Positions 11,313 through 22,448 of a stretch of 64,000 nucleotides of DNA are shown here, piece after piece. Each line of letters begins with the position of its first letter. Within the stretch, counting starts at the first letter, position 1. The position numbers and the translations under genes are program-made. The notes under the pieces are model-generated. The model did no database searches. It saw only the letters and a program-made list of their open reading frames with translations, and was not told the DNA's origin. The stretch comes from Medicago truncatula (Eukaryota > Streptophyta > Magnoliopsida > Fabales > Fabaceae): the NCBI RefSeq assembly GCF_003473485.1, contig NC_053044.1, positions 53,422,091-53,486,090 on the forward strand, in the 5' to 3' direction.

Positions 11313-12239
11313 GGTTTTCATCGGTTGAGGTAAAAATATGTCAAATGTGAAGTTTATAACAGCATGTGTTTTGGTTCGGATTGTACTAGATCATTTGATA
11401 TTTAGTGTCGTGGACTAGGTTTGTCTTGAATTTCTCTGTTATTCCAGTCAGCGTGCTAACAATTGTTTGTTTGCAAGACTAACATAGACACCACTAACGC
11501 GAGACTCATTCCTTTATTAACGCGAGAAGTTCTCTTTCAATAATTTCTCCATAAACATTTGTACTTTAAGAATTGACGTTAAAAAAAATGAGTATTTAGT
11601 AAAAACAAAAGCTTAACTTACTTTATCCTAATAATTGAGGCAACTATAAACTATTAGAGTAACTCTTACTGAATGTGATTATTAATTAATTCATTAATAA
11701 TGGGGTTTGCACCCATTCTGCACCTTTCAACGAATCCACACACAAAGCACATATACCGCAAAAAAAAATTAAAAAATGAATGGGTCTCCTAGATTTGTTA
11801 CTAACATGAGTTAACTCACATTAGTATTCTGAACATGATTTAACTCACGTTGATTATACAGAACGTGAGTTAATTCACGTTGGGATTATTTTTAATAGTT
11901 TGAGGTGAGAATGAACAAAAATGCTTGGGAGATGAACAATTTTCTGATCTTTTTGACCATTCACAAACTCAAATTCCAAAGACGTGCTCAGCTTTACCAA
12001 GGCATAAAAAAAAAAAAAAAAACCAATAAATGACAACATACAGATAATTCTTAGAAAACAATTGGTAGAAGAAACAGTTTACTGTAAAGTCGAATCTAAA
12101 CGTTTTGTATGTTTGTTTAGGTCCTAACAACCATAATTATCACAATAATTTTTGACAAAAAAACTAATTGTAGTTCAAAAGAGGAGGGAGATGAACGAAC
12201 AATTCATCAATTCATTTTATTGCTACCCAAACAAAGAAA

Positions 12240-12400
12240 TCCACTTCACACGTGGCTGAAACCTTTGGGCACAGATAATTCCATGAACATTTGGTTTGTA
12301 TTTGTCTCTACGGATTTGGCACCCTGAATTGTCATGGTTCTTAGTACTCTTCAATTATGCATGATATAGTTAGCAAATTGAAGCTTCACAATTGATAGAT
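12240..12400 (-). pseudogene. F-box/FBD C-terminal fragment
   Basis: The minus strand reads LQFANYIMHN, stop, RVLRTMTIQGAKS and later NQMFMELS. This matches the FBD end of the gene at 5931-7261 (FAKYIMKNSRVLSAMKIQSAKFL) and of the copy at 4515-5048. The 3' flank at 12170-12235 also matches the flank at 5790-5850 (GTTCAAAAGAGGAGGGAGA and ATTGCTACCCAAACA). A stop replaces the Ser of MKNSRV. Only the tail of the gene was copied. Confidence 0.75.
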
Positions 12401-12613
12401 TCAATATAATCATCATCACAAATGCAATGCACACAGTACTTAGCCTCGTTATATGCATCATTACGTACAAGTATAAAATTTGACAAAGTTGGTCCAAAGC
12501 TAGATGGTCATAACGAATATATATTTGGAGAAAGAAATGGTAATGGGATACAAAAGGCTTATCACCAGTAAGAATGGTGTGTATCCTCCTGGTCAATTTT
12601 GTCTCTGGAACGA

Positions 12614-15600
12614 CTATGCCACAAAAAATAAGAAAACCATGAGGAAAAACATCAATACAAAGAAAATCTTGATCATCAGCCACCTATTAGAAGATATGCT
12701 ATTTAAATACTTCAACAAAGCCCCTTGTGCCCCCTCCACATTTGCCAACGTATCATCCATGTTCTCATCAATCCTGCAAATTAAGTACTTCTGTCAACCT
12801 CACCAATGTCTCAACTGGTCAATATGAAAACAAAAATCAAGCAAAAAAACAATTGACCTTATCAGCAAATCTTAGTACAACATATACAACAGTTTGCACC
12901 AAATTTTCATAGTAATAAATGAGCATCAACGTTGCCAAACAAGCATGTTCAAGCAAAACTCATGGAGGAGCAAACTCACACTTCAGACAATAGCTGACAA
13001 TAAGGCTGGCGATTTTACCCATTGTGGTAGCAGATAACCAAAGCTAGTATGATGGGTTTCAAACCCACTGCAATAAACGACAGGTGAGTATAGGGTTAAT
13101 CACCCCAACACTCTCTGTCAACACAAGGTTTTGATCATTATAGCTACCAATAAATTCCATTTTAACACTAATCCTATTCCTAACCACATAAGTTATCTTA
13201 TTTATGAGATGGTAAATTACTTTTAAATTTACTATTTGAAGCAATATAAAAGTATGTTTACCATTTCAAGTAAGGGAAATGCTAACAAGTGCCCATGGAG
13301 CACTTGTTAAGGAATTATGAAAGGAAATATTATCTTGGAAATTGTGTATTCTACTTCCCAGTTAGCAAGACCCATCAAATAATATAAAAGTTCAAAATAT
13401 TCACAGCACAAGAATGGAATGAGTGGGAAGAGTGCAGATTCTAAAAGTTTTCTGACAGGGCATGGGGCAAGTTCAGATTCTAATCCTTATACAATGTCAG
13501 ATTAGAATTACATATGAGCTACCTTACACAACCACACTTGCCATCTTACAGGGCACGCAAAATGTAAGGGTTACCCCTCTAACATTTCAAATTTTAAGGG
13601 CAAATTGGGGTTTTTGGTCAAATTCAATGTCACGGAGAAGTGCCGAGACCTGCTCAGCAGTACACATCCAGTGAACTCTCCTGTTACAGCTGGACTTTTT
13701 ATTCGTCCGCACCTGCCATCACAATTACGGCCAGCGGCTGCTCCGGCAAGACAACACACTATTGACTACCTTGCGGCTTGCACTAAATGATGAAATCTTG
13801 TCCCACAAATAACCACAAACCAAAAGCGAGTGTTCATTATATATAATGCAAACTAATTAAAGTCAAAGCTCCAACTTGTCTAAACTCTAAGGTTAATCAC
13901 TGGCACACATTCATTTGTCACAAAATTACTAATGAATCAAGTAAGTTCGTATGTAATAAAGGACAATACACAAGTGGGACAAATAGAAAACCTTATGGCA
14001 ACCTCCCCTTGCTGGGAGACAAGTGTTGCTAGTTGATTAAAGATGTTGCTGAGCTCATGAATAGTGGACTCAACATTTTGAAGAGCTTCAGCTCTGCTTT
14101 GCATGTAACTGTCCTGCAATGGAACTACCTGCTGCTGCTGCTGCTGCAACAACGGTTGACTCTCTCCATCCACCTGCTTCCTGTGGTGGAATGTGGAAGG
14201 CCGTGGAAAAAACAAAATAAATATATATAATTACAGTTGAAGATATAATTCAACCCAACCTGAAACAAATTCAAATGCCAGTATAACTAAGAAAAATGGA
14301 TCAAATGGACAAGCCTCCGTTTTACATGTATTTTGGGCAAGTCTGTTTAAACAACCAATTTCTCCATGCCAGGTGAAGTTTTGTCAGTGGAACAGTTTTG
14401 TTGGGCCAGGTCGAGATAGGCCAACAAAACAATGTCTAAACTAGCCAGACTGTTTGATAGATCCACTTGTAACTATGCAAGCAATTGCGTTCCATAAATT
14501 AAATTAAGCAAATTAATTAACTCATTAAAGGCTTTGAACTTATACTTGTGAAAGGCGATCTCATAATATTGACACAACAAAGGGATAAAAACTGTTGGAA
14601 TATATGAAAATTGAAAACATCTTGATATTACCTTTAGAGTATGTTAGATTATCTCATAGGATTAGTTTTTTTATCTTATATGCTAAACAATCTTTCACGA
14701 TTAATTTGCATATTTATACGGATTTGGAGTCTTACAATAATATACATTTGGGTTCATTATTAGTCTTTTATATCAAAGAAACAATCATACAAACCACAAT
14801 AATAAATCAAAGTCTTAATTGTATCTCTTCCCTCTTTATTTAAAACCATATAGCTTCAAAAAAAAAAAAAAAACTCATAGTATAAAATTAACATCAGTAA
14901 AATGGTTAGTTGTGACAAAATTCCTGAAATTTGAGTCATATTGCAAACACAACCAAAAGAGAACAAATAGACAAAAGTTATGTGAGCACACTTTTACTCG
15001 ATTCTATTTGACAAACAATCTCTTGTTTCTTGGAACAAAAGCTATGCACTTGATAATTTAATCAAGCATGACAAGGTAAGTTAAATCGATTCAAGTTATC
15101 CTATATGCTTAACTAAAGCCTCTAACAATACAATCAACAGATGAAAAAGAACATAACTTACCCACTAGCCCATGGAGGTGCAGGGGCACTAGAAGTACTA
15201 GCAGCCGACTTTGTAGCTAAAGGACGTTGACGGATGAAAGGATTGGCAGAATCCTTAGAAGCATTCGCCGAAAACAATTGTCTTCTATTCTCATGCACTT
15301 TCAAATTCTTCATAAACAAATAAAAAGAACAAAGGCATTACAACATAATCATATGGATAAAAGCACGCAAATACAGTTTACAAAAACAATACCTCAGTTC
15401 GCATGGTAAGAACATCTTTAAATTCCTTGGTAGTGCTCATCAATCGCGTCTTTAGGTCATCCACGACAGTAGTTGAATGACTAGTAGTGTCGGTAGAAAC
15501 ATTTCCACTCTCATTTCTAGAATTACTGATTAATTGAAGATCCACAACCGCAGAGTTAAGCGCAGTAATATCTTGCTTAATAACACTTGTTAATTCTTGA

Positions 15601-15991
15601 ATCTCCATTGTTGGATCGTCAAAAACCGAAGTCCTTTTCGCCACTACAAAAACAAAAAAAACATTGAATAAAAATTAATAATAATACATGAAGAATTGAA
15701 TTGAAGGGGAAAGAAATTGAGATTACATTTGGCGAGCTTGGAAAGTTTCTGAGAAGTTTGGTGAATTCCATAACCGATTTTGGAAGCTCTTCGATTAAAC
15801 TCGGATTGAATTGCAACGGCAGATCGAGGATCGTCGGATCTGGAAGAAGAAGGGAAAGAGGAAGAAGGAGCACTGGTGGTGGCTCCGTTTGGAGCTGATC
15901 CAGATGAAACTGATTTCTTCAATCTCTCTGCAACGGTGAGGAATTCATGTGTACGATCTCGAAATGATGATTGTGATGATTTGAACTGCAT
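12614..15991 (-). CDS. SYP32: Golgi Qa-SNARE, syntaxin of plants SYP31/SYP32 (SED5) type
   Basis: Five exons splice to 336 aa: 15991-15727, 15643-15393, 15307-15162, 14180-13992 and 12773-12614. All junctions are GT/AG and phases agree. The N-terminus (SSFRDRTHEFLTVAERLKK) carries the SED5-type peptide that contacts Sly1-like SM proteins. Next come the Habc region (SKLAKLAKRTSVFDDP, VVDDLKTRLM), a Gln run, the SNARE helix (TIHELSNIFNQLATLVSQQG, IDENMDDTLANVEGAQ) and a C-terminal membrane anchor (NRWLMIKIFFVLMFFLMVFL). The family is known to drive ER-Golgi and intra-Golgi membrane fusion. The length matches Arabidopsis SYP32, and LAKLAKRTSVFDDP favours SYP32 over SYP31. The last intron is about 1.2 kb. 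Nothing is broken. Confidence 0.93.
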
Positions 15992-16266
15992 CTTTGAGGA
16001 AATTGAAACCCTAGATCTAATTAGAATTGGAATTTGGGGTCGATTGATTGAGGATATAACAAAATTATGAAAACTTTGTTTGGGTAACGATTACGAAGGG
16101 GGAGAAGGAGGTAACGAATTTAGGATTTGGAAATGGAAGATCCAGCTTTCATGATTGTTTATTAAAACTTTAAATCAGATACACATTTGTCACCGTATAT
16201 TATACATCAACTAGTATTAATTTATTTTTTAAGGAAACCATTAATGAATTCTATTATTGTAAAAAA

Positions 16267-16415
16267 TAGGAGTGTTATTATTCACAACTTATGCGACGGC
16301 CATAATTTACAAAGAAACCAAAACAATAGAGAGATAAAGTAAAAATGATGAGAGTATGAGAGAGAAAGTTGTCCCAAAAGTTGTAACCAAATGGATGTTC
16401 AAATATCATTTCTCT
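16267..16415. mobile_element. Short MITE, member of a family with 58566-58764
   Basis: The 9-bp duplication TGTAAAAAA lies at 16258-16266 and 16416-16424. Imperfect inverted ends are seen (left GGAGTGTTATTATTCACAAC; right AAATATCATTTCTCT). The interior GAGTATGAGAGAGAAAGTTG is shared with the element at 58566-58764. Confidence 0.6.
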
Positions 16416-16500
16416 TGTAAAAAAAATTTGTCATTATATTTAACGCATTTGGAAGGACATGTGCTCGTTTCATGCGTCACTCCTCTATCCTGATTAAATA

Positions 16501-16926
16501 CTCACTCCAGTCCTATTTATAGGAAAATTTTCAAAAAAAAATTGATCAAATATATAAGAAAAAGTCACAACTTTTAAGATACATTTATTGTTTAAAAGAC
16601 TTTTCTAACCCTCATTTAATGTTTGTCTTTTTAATATTTTTTTCTTCGATCTAGTAGCCTTGTGGCTAGAGCTACACAATTAATTGTGGAGAAGTAGGGT
16701 GTCCGGGGTTCGAACCCCAACCCCTGCATAAATTATACAATGTCCCTACCAACTGAGCTAAGTTCACGGGGACTTTGTCTTTTTAATATTAGTGGGTATA
16801 TTTAATACTTCACAAATTTTTATGAGGGTATATTTGTAAAAAAAACATTCAAAAATTACAATCACTAATGATTGTCTTGGTTTTAATGATTTTTGATTTC
16901 TTTTCTTATAAAAGCACCGTAGGGAG
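16501..16926. mobile_element. Stowaway-like MITE carrying a nested SINE
   Basis: The ends are CTCACTCCAGTCCTATTTAT and the roughly complementary AAAGCACCGTAGGGAG, flanked by TA dinucleotides (16499-16500 and 16927-16928). This is the CTCCCTCCGTCCC-type terminus with TA target of the Tc1/mariner (Stowaway) MITEs. A SINE is inserted at 16639-16773. Confidence 0.7.
16639..16773 (-). mobile_element. tRNA-derived SINE
   Basis: On the minus strand the element begins GTCCCCGTGAACTTAGCTCA. It has an A box (TAGCTCAGTTGG, 16749-16760) and a B box (GGTTCGAACCC, about 16707-16719), and ends in an A-rich tail. It is flanked by a perfect 17-bp duplication TTTGTCTTTTTAATATT at 16622-16638 and 16774-16790. 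This is the product of LINE-type target-primed insertion. Confidence 0.88.
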
Positions 16927-16929
16927 TAC

Positions 16930-17690
16930 AATTATTTAGGTGTTTTTTTTTCTTTTTTCTTTTATAATTTTCAACTATTTTTTTTTTTTGATATATAATA
17001 AATTTTGAAAAAATTATGGATTTAAGAAAATCATGGTGAATTTAGTTAAGAATCGTACGAAAAGTACCTAAAAAATTATACCTAAGTTTTTCATAAACTA
17101 TAAACATTAGTTTTTTTTATTAAAATTAAAATTATGAAGTGAACATTTTTTTAAAACTCGGAATTCGGTATAAGAACTAATTATTTCAATGGGTCATATC
17201 CCACCGTTTATTTACAAGTGACAATTAAAGGCAAATCATAACTCGGTATGAATTTAGTTTGCCGAAGTTGACATCATGAGTCATCATAATGGGGTTGACC
17301 TAATGTTTGTTAAGTTTATACAAAGTTATCTACCGCAAATAAGTTGGCGTAAATATTTAATAATCTCTTATTTTCACTTTATTTTCTCTCTTCTATACCT
17401 CTTTTATCAACCAAACAAAATGTAAAGAGAATATAGGTACAACGTTGGTTGTCGTTGTTTTTTTAAGGATTAAAAATTGCATTTATTTTTTTTCACTGAC
17501 TAACTTGAGTCTTAAAATAAAATACTATGAATAAATTTAGTAGATCGAACAAATAAATTTAAAAAAAGAAACTTTGTTATAAAAACATAAAGATAAATTT
17601 TAAGAAAAGGTTGATTATATGAGCTAAATAGACATTTAGAATAGTTTTATCCTTATCTCTATTTAAATATTAAAAGAAGTATGACTTTAG
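16930..17690. other. Intergenic, AT-rich
   Basis: No gene or clear repeat end is seen. Confidence 0.4.
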
Positions 17691-17702
17691 TAATAAAAAT
17701 AA

Positions 17703-18031
17703 GGTAAAATTATACCATTAGTCTTTTAATTTTATTTTAGATAATATTTTCGTCCTTTATCTTTTTTTTGTCACGATTTAGTCTTCTATGTTATAAAATA
17801 ACAACATAGTTATCCTTTTTTATGAAAAAAATAATCAAAAACTCCAAAAAAAAATCATCAAACTCACAGGCAAACGTAAATATTCATCATACAAACTTAG
17901 AAAATCAAATTTCTTTGAAAAAAATCTCATAAAAAATGATAAGATATTGTCATTTTATAACATAAAGGACTAAATCGTGACAAAAAAAAGATAAAAGACG
18001 AAAGTGTTACCTAAAATAAAGTTAAGGGACC
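17703..18031. mobile_element. MULE-type MITE (329 bp)
   Basis: The 9-bp duplication TAAAAATAA lies at 17694-17702 and 18032-18040. Long inverted arms are present: left GTCCTTTATCTTTTTTTTGT and the right complement ACAAAAAAAAGATAAAAGAC, with matching TTTATTTTAG(A/G)TAA further out. No coding capacity. Confidence 0.7.
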
Positions 18032-18107
18032 TAAAAATAAAAGGTTTGACTTATCAACCAATATGACATGGGCTTGACTCAGACTTATGTAGGCCCAGCC
18101 GCCCACA

Positions 18108-18118
18108 CGAAAAGTATA
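18108..18118 (+). promoter_or_regulatory. Possible TATA box
   Basis: AAGTATAAATAGG lies about 490 bp before the first recognised NAD+ synthetase exon remnant. It may be that gene's old promoter, but the first exons are not found. Confidence 0.35.
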
Positions 18119-19518
18119 AATAGGACGCTTGCAATTTTAACGGAACATCAATCCTTGTATTGTATCGCACACGAATTCACATTCAGTCGCACGTTCATCG
18201 CTGGAATCAACTTCACCTTCTTTCTGAACCTGTAGTCTCACTATCTCTCAAACTGAATTTATCGACTGTTTTTTTCTCTTTTATTACATTAATAATCTTT
18301 CTATGTTTGTCTATTTTCTCTGAACCTTTTTTGTATTCAGTGTTTTTTTTACTTTTGTTAAAAATAACTTGTTTTGAAATTGGGGTTTTGGAAAACGGTT
18401 GGGTATGAATTATTTTTGAATTAGTGCATGAGTGATTAAGGGTTTTGGAAAGAGGTTTTAAGCGCTGAAAGTTTCTTTTTCAGTTTTGGTTTTGTGAAAC
18501 AGTCAGAGGTAGTAGACACAGATTATGTTGATAGTGAGACTTCAGATTCAGAAAAGTGAAGTTGGTTCTAACGATGAATGTGTGACTGCAAATTTTGTAG
18601 GCATTAGGCCCAAAATCCGTTCCCTTTGGTTCTGGCTTCGTTAAGTTACAAGACACGAAAGTTTCTAATTCACAATTTATGTATTACTTAATTTTTGTAG
18701 TGTTTGCTAAGAAGCATTTACACTAAAATGTACACCGGATACGACGCCAACAAGTATACACTAGTAACGATTTGTGAAAATAGAAGTGATTGTATGTGAT
18801 TACAAGCGACATTCGGATATGCCTTTTATATGCATTTTCTGGTGCTGCATAATGTACGTGTTTGCATAATCAGTTTGGTTTGATGTATGGGTTAAAATAC
18901 GACACGGGAGTTCTATGTTTTGTGCATGCTGAAAGTAGAACAAACCATGACATAAAGTAAAAAAAAGAAGTTATATTTTTGTTGTAGGTCAAACCAGAGA
19001 TATCAAAATAAAACATGCTGCCTTGTAGCATTTTGTCTGCTGTCAAATGCTAGTGTTACATCTTCACTTTCCTTGGCCCTCACTTTCTATTATTATTGTT
19101 TGAAGGCCATGTCGTATGGATTTAAATTTGCAGCAGTCTCCAGTCCACGCATTCATGCAATAAACACATTAGTGGCATTTGGATAGGGATTGGACGGTGC
19201 AAAAAGAAATCATATTTTGATTTTATTACTCTTAAATGCCAAGCTTGAGATCTGCACCATGCCACCATCCAATCTCGATCCAATCATCCAACGGCCAACG
19301 ATGTGATTGCAGCAATCCAAATGCGTTGCATACTCTCAGGCATGTTGAATTATTTGGTGGTCACTAGATACCTTTTATGCTCATGGTTCATGCATTCTAA
19401 AGGTGACATTTGCATCATATACTTTCACTTTCATACACCTAAGAAGTGGTGTGTTGGCACTATTGTGTGTGTATGTGTTTAATTTATGTTTTTGGGGCCT
19501 TCCAACTTATACTATTTA

Positions 19519-19898
19519 GGGTAAATACCTCTTTTCGTCCCTGTAATATTAGAGAATTCCGGTTTTAGTCACTGTAAAAAAAAAAGATTTAGATTTTGTC
19601 CCTGTAATTTCAGATTCTTCTACTTTTGGTCTCTCCTTTCATCAATTTAATAGAATCTGCATAAATTACGTCCTTGTAATTTCAGATTCCTCTCACTTTT
19701 GGTCCCTGTAATTTCAGATTCCTCCACTTTTGGTCCCTCATTTTACGTACCATGTATGCAGATTCTGCTTACGTGGTGGAATGAGGGACCAAAAGTGGAA
19801 GAATATGAAATTACAAGACAAAATCTAAATTTCTTTTTTTTACAGGAACTAAAACCGAAATTCGCTAATATTACTGGGACGAAAAGAGGTATTTACCC
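19519..19898. mobile_element. MULE-type MITE inside the NAD+ synthetase remnant
   Basis: The left end GGGTAAATACCTCTTTTCGT is an exact inverted match of the right end ending GGTATTTACCC. The target duplication is TACTATTTA at 19510-19518 against TACTATTTT at 19899-19907 (8 of 9). It sits in the former intron between the exon remnants at 18601 and 19945. Confidence 0.8.
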
Positions 19899-20167
19899 TA
19901 CTATTTTATTAATTAATTGCTGAATATAAAGCATTTTCCCATTCTTAGAGCTATTGCAACTGATGTTTTTAAAGAGCTTTTTACTCCATCTCCCCGTCAT
20001 GCTAAGCTTTTTTGCATTAAATGGGGGTCAAGTGTTTATGAATGCAAAAATGAAAGTCACCACCATCCATTTTAGCAGTAGAAACTGTCTTTTGGCAGAA
20101 ACACTTACAACAAACAATTACACACACTATAGATAATATAGAATTCACACATAAACTAAGGATAGAT

Positions 20168-20184
20168 TTTTATTTTTTTAAGGG
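20168..20184 (-). mobile_element. Micro-insertion with short A-rich tail
   Basis: On the minus strand the 17 bases are CCCTT followed by A-rich sequence. They are flanked by the perfect 15-bp repeat AAACTAAGGATAGAT at 20153-20167 and 20185-20199. Confidence 0.65.
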
Positions 20185-21630
20185 AAACTAAGGATAGATA
20201 TATTATACACAATTAATATCCAAGAAATTCGAGAGTCTTGGTCTCTCCCTCCAAGAATTAGAGAGTTTGGTCTCTCCCACCCAAAACCATTTAGAAAAAT
20301 ATCCCATCATCACTTCCTCCTTTTCTATCTATATTTATTCAAAAATAGAAAACACATAACCCATAACTGCTATACATAACTGACACATAAAAACACAACT
20401 GCCCATAACCGCCATCATAAGAAGTCTAACATCTCGATGTTTGTCTTGGTGCTTTTAAAGGTGCCAATCATACTCACTGACGGGTCTATAGATAAAGTAA
20501 TCACCAATGCTGTGTTTTCTCACATTCATGTCAATTGTCTACTCTAGAGGGTGAAATAAATTCAACATTCATGAAGTTGGTATAAGAACATTTTCATTTG
20601 TCTAAAGTTTTATCTTGTCTTTCTTTTTGTTTATAAAACAGATGGATCTGCCGGTGTTGTGGTAAATGGTGATGTTGTTGCTCAGGGTTCCTAATTTTCT
20701 TTAAATGATGTCGAGTTGTGGTTGCTCAGATAGCTCTAGTTGTGAGCCTTAGAAGATCTTTAAGCAACTTCCAAGAGAAAGCTAGCTGTACCATACAGCC
20801 TCTGTCTTCCTTTTGACCTTAAAATACGCCTTTTTGTTCCACTTAAGGCTAGTTTATTGTCATTTTGAGTTACAATTTTCAGATCTTGCTCTATTTTTTT
20901 CCCAGCTAAATTCCGAATTCTTCTACAATGATATCATAATGTAACTGCTGAAATTAATCAGGCATAAGTTGAACATGATTATATATTATGTAGATAAAAT
21001 TTCACTCTCCGGAGGAGGAAATAGCATTTGCATCTGGTTGCTGGTTATAGGTCTATTTACTAAGAAGTGGAGCATATGCTTTTATGCTCCCTCTTTCTGA
21101 TGGAGTATACAGTTCATCTGTTGCTGAAATTGTTGGGTGTATGTGCCAGCTGGCTGTGAAAGGTAAACTTGTGACAGTATTTTAAAGCTACATTTACATT
21201 ATTGTGCATACGATCATAGGAGTGCTTATTTAGGGATAAACAAATTATTCAAGTAACCACTAATCTTGTTTCCGTTTAGTATCATTTGTGTAAAGATCTC
21301 AAAATAGTAGGTTTGATCTTCCGCTGGTTTCTCTGTAATGCAAGATGACCATATCAATTTCAGAAAATTGATGAACTCGTACTGTCGTACATGAGCTGGA
21401 TGTCAAAGATGTTGAAGTCTGCAAATATGTTCCAGAGATATATACATTCCATCTTTTTATAGCACTCTTTATGTGAATGATGAAATTCATTCAACCTTTC
21501 ATCACATGTGTATGTCAGTGTTGAAACGTTTTTAAAGCTATCAGGCAATGTTTCCATTCATTAGAAAGAGGAAAATTTAGATGATGTAATATATGAAAGG
21601 AAAATTTCAGAATTGAAAAGGAGACAAAAC

Positions 21631-21646
21631 ATCTTAAAAAAAAAAA
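21631..21646 (+). mobile_element. Micro-insertion: ATCTT plus A tail
   Basis: The insert is ATCTT followed by eleven A, flanked by AAAAGGAGACAAAAC at 21616-21630 and 21647-21661 (15 bp, identical). Confidence 0.65.
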
Positions 21647-21812
21647 AAAAGGAGACAAAACCATAAGTTAAATAATAGAATTTTATACCAAATTACGTCT
21701 GTGGTGCTTTAAATTATTTCGGATTGGTTTTAAGTTTCTTTTCCCCGAATTATTCTCTATAGTTACATTTTGTTTGTCTTATTAGTGTTTAAGTTATGCT
21801 CGTCTTGCATCG

Positions 21813-22004
21813 TTGTCTTTTATGTTACATTTCATGATTGTAGAAATCAAATCTCTTGTTCTACGATTAGAGGCGAATGACATTGAAGTGTTCAATGAAG
21901 ACATTGTTGCAATTTTTGGATTTGAAAATTTTGATTTTAAGAAGTTAATGGAGAAAGAAAATGGAAGAAACACGGGATGTCTATTTGAATTATCTCAATA
22001 TTAA
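21813..22004 (+). other. Unrecognised short open frame
   Basis: Sixty-three codons with a fairly protein-like composition (LVLRLEANDIEVFNEDIVAI). I recognise no family. It may be a remnant of the gene debris around the NAD+ synthetase copy. Expression is unsupported. Confidence 0.2.
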
Positions 22005-22122
22005 AATGTCTTGCATGACTTTTTTTAATAGAACTTGTTAATTTTTTTTTGACAAGAAAATAGAACTTGTTAATCTCAATATTAAAATGTCTTACATGAT
22101 TTTTTTTAATAGAACTTGTTAA
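21993..22122. repeat. Tandem duplication of about 49 bp
   Basis: The block CTCAATATTAAAATGTCTT(G/A)C followed by ATGA(C/T) and T-rich AATAGAACTTGTTAA occurs twice (about 21994-22041 and 22074-22122), separated by a micro-insertion and an extra AATAGAACTTGTTAA. Confidence 0.75.
22042..22058 (-). mobile_element. Micro-insertion: CTTGTC plus A tail
   Basis: On the minus strand the insert is TTCTTGTC followed by nine A, between AATAGAACTTGTTAA repeats at 22027-22041 and 22059-22073. The CTTGTC-A(n) end is the same as in the insertion at 9244-9259. Confidence 0.6.
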
Positions 22123-22443
22123 AAATGCTAACATTGAAACTGACTTGGTATGCAATTTAAGTTGTAGGAGATTGTTTTACTACGTGTAATTTTGTGCTTT
22201 TAGTAGTGTAGTGAATCTGGTGTGTTCTTCACTGATTTTCCCCACTTTCACATAATGCTTCAAGGAATGTGGTGACTTGAAAACTCAAGGAATTCAATGC
22301 TATAAAATGGGCACTTATTATTGTGAAGAAAATATGTTTCAATGCTTTTACCTACTACTTTATATACTTTGCAAGTGCTTCAAGGAATTCAACTATTTTG
22401 CAACCTCTAGTAGCCTAAGAAAGATATTTTAAAAACCCCAATT

Positions 22444-22448
22444 ACTTG
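22444..22448. repeat. Target-site duplication ACTTG, left copy
   Basis: ACTTG is repeated at 23767-23771, directly beyond the other end of the LTR. Confidence 0.85.

Larger units (their letters stand above)
18601..21425 (+). pseudogene. NAD+ synthetase (glutamine-hydrolysing) pseudogene
   Basis: Scattered exon remnants match plant glutamine-dependent NAD+ synthetase in order. 18601-18656 encodes ALGPKSVPFGSGFVKLQDT. 19945-20060 encodes AIATDVFKELFTPSP, then after a frameshift ALNGGQVFMNA. About 20425-20500 resembles LDIRLRAFIGATHTRGG. 20642-20695 encodes DGSAGVVVNGDVVAQGS. 20990-21162 encodes SPEEEIAFASGCWL, stop, [12 protein letters not shown] and [17 protein letters not shown]. About 21300-21420 has RFDLPL and KIDELV from the C-terminus. 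Intron borders survive (TTTTGTAG before 18601, GTAAAC after 21162), so this is not a processed copy. The enzyme makes NAD from deamido-NAD using a nitrilase-like glutaminase and an ATP-dependent synthetase domain. The N-terminal exons and a large middle part of the synthetase domain are missing. In the ATP-pyrophosphatase loop, SGGADSSS has become SDGVYSSS. Confidence 0.85.

Noticed and set aside
12504-12827. 107-codon plus-strand frame
   Set aside because: Antisense to the last exon of the SYP32 gene.
19160-19330. Imperfect inverted repeat with CATTTGGAT ... ATCCAAATG ends, considered as a MITE or microRNA precursor
   Set aside because: The arms match only in patches and no target duplication was found; left unassigned within the NAD+ synthetase relic.
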